Source: Candidatus Zipacnadia bacterium
GTDB lineage: Bacteria > Armatimonadota > Zipacnadia > Zipacnadales > Zipacnadaceae
Direction: 5' to 3'
NCBI GenBank assembly: GCA_029821455.1
Contig: JALGTI010000057.1
Span: 1 to 12,748, forward strand
DNA length: 12,748 nucleotides
Within the stretch, counting starts at the first letter, position 1. The number at the start of each line of letters is the position of its first letter. Shown piece by piece: positions 12,615-12,748 of the stretch. The position numbers and the translations under genes are program-made. The notes under the pieces are model-generated. The model worked only from the letters and a program-made list of their open reading frames with translations, did not search any database and was not told where the DNA came from.

Positions 12615-12748
12615 AGCAACTGGTTGTTCTCAGTGGTAAGGGGGGCTCCGGCAAGACGACGGTCGCAGCGGCGTTGGCCCATCTTGCATCGCAAGAAATG
12701 CCGGTCGTGCTCGCCGATGCTGATGTGGATGCAGCGAATCTCGAGCTG
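12611..12748 (+). CDS. Second MinD-superfamily ATPase, N-terminal part (cut by window edge)
   Basis: Only 46 codons are visible, open to the window end. They start in the stop of the previous gene (ATGA) and read MKQLVVLSGKGGSGKTTVAA, with the deviant Walker A SGKGGSGKTT, then VVLADADVDAANLEL, where the conserved Asp of the MinD switch region is present. The sequence is a paralogue of the preceding ATPase, as expected for the usual COG1149 pair. Whether it also carries the ferredoxin insertion cannot be seen. Confidence 0.88.
   Translation, partial: MKQLVVLSGKGGSGKTTVAAALAHLASQEMPVVLADADVDAANLEL

Noticed and set aside
2792..12748. A variant genetic code with TGA as Trp or Cys throughout
   Set aside because: Several genes here (pdxA2, the kinase, PadR, Mrp) end properly at TGA next to the start of the following gene, so TGA is normally a stop.
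1..12748. tRNA, rRNA, CRISPR arrays, complete insertion sequences
   Set aside because: No cloverleaf with a T-loop, no conserved rRNA segments, no regularly spaced repeats beyond two copies and no transposase were seen by eye.

Overview
The window reads as bacterial DNA of moderately high GC. It has sigma70-type -35/-10 boxes, strong Shine-Dalgarno sites matching a canonical anti-SD, and ATG, GTG and TTG starts. The gene content (tandem MinD ATPases carrying an inserted 2x[4Fe-4S] ferredoxin, NifX-like proteins, Mrp, a probable selenoprotein) points to an anaerobe. Chloroflexota, Bacillota or a sulfate-reducer-like lineage would all fit; no marker here fixes the phylum.

Layout. 1-2298 (minus strand): the N-terminal part of a membrane histidine kinase, cut by the window edge, with an MFS permease upstream of it. 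2299-2791: a divergent control region with a promoter at each end. 2792-5001 (plus): a two-gene catabolic unit, a PdxA2-type dehydrogenase and a four-carbon acid sugar kinase (DUF1537), overlapping by ATGA. Together they would turn a C4 sugar acid such as D-threonate or D-erythronate into dihydroxyacetone phosphate; the divergent MFS protein is a candidate transporter.

5002-11310 (plus): two near-duplicate strong promoters, then a tightly packed operon: PadR regulator, DUF4213/DUF364 protein, Mrp/ApbC Fe-S carrier ATPase with MIP18 domain, DUF89 phosphatase-like protein, two DUF5320 glycine-rich proteins, two NifX-like (FeMo-co binding fold) proteins, a C_GCAxxG_C_C redox protein, an unrecognised small Cys-containing ORF, a zinc-ribbon-like small protein and a possible CxxC micro-ORF. 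Most junctions overlap or lie within a few tens of bases. 11201-11735 lacks a convincing gene but holds a 249-bp interrupted inverted repeat and a 19-bp direct repeat. 11736-12748 (plus): two overlapping MinD-type ATPase genes, the second cut by the window edge.

The combination of NifX-like proteins, paired MinD-ferredoxin ATPases and Mrp recalls the orange protein (ORP) operon of Desulfovibrio, where a small NifX-fold protein carries a Mo-Cu-S cluster. Here the set is enlarged by PadR, DUF364, DUF89, DUF5320 and the redox protein. A reasonable inference is a metal-sulfur cluster or cofactor assembly/storage system with ATP-driven carriers (Mrp, MinD), acceptors (NifX-like) and a thiol/selenol redox partner.

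The most striking point is an in-frame TGA at codon 36 of the C_GCAxxG_C_C gene. It sits exactly where the family's first conserved Cys belongs and is followed at the right distance by a SECIS-like hairpin, so the gene is best read as a selenoprotein rather than a broken gene. A second theme is that one DUF5320 protein and both NifX-like proteins end in similar heptad coiled-coil tails, suggesting they dock to each other.
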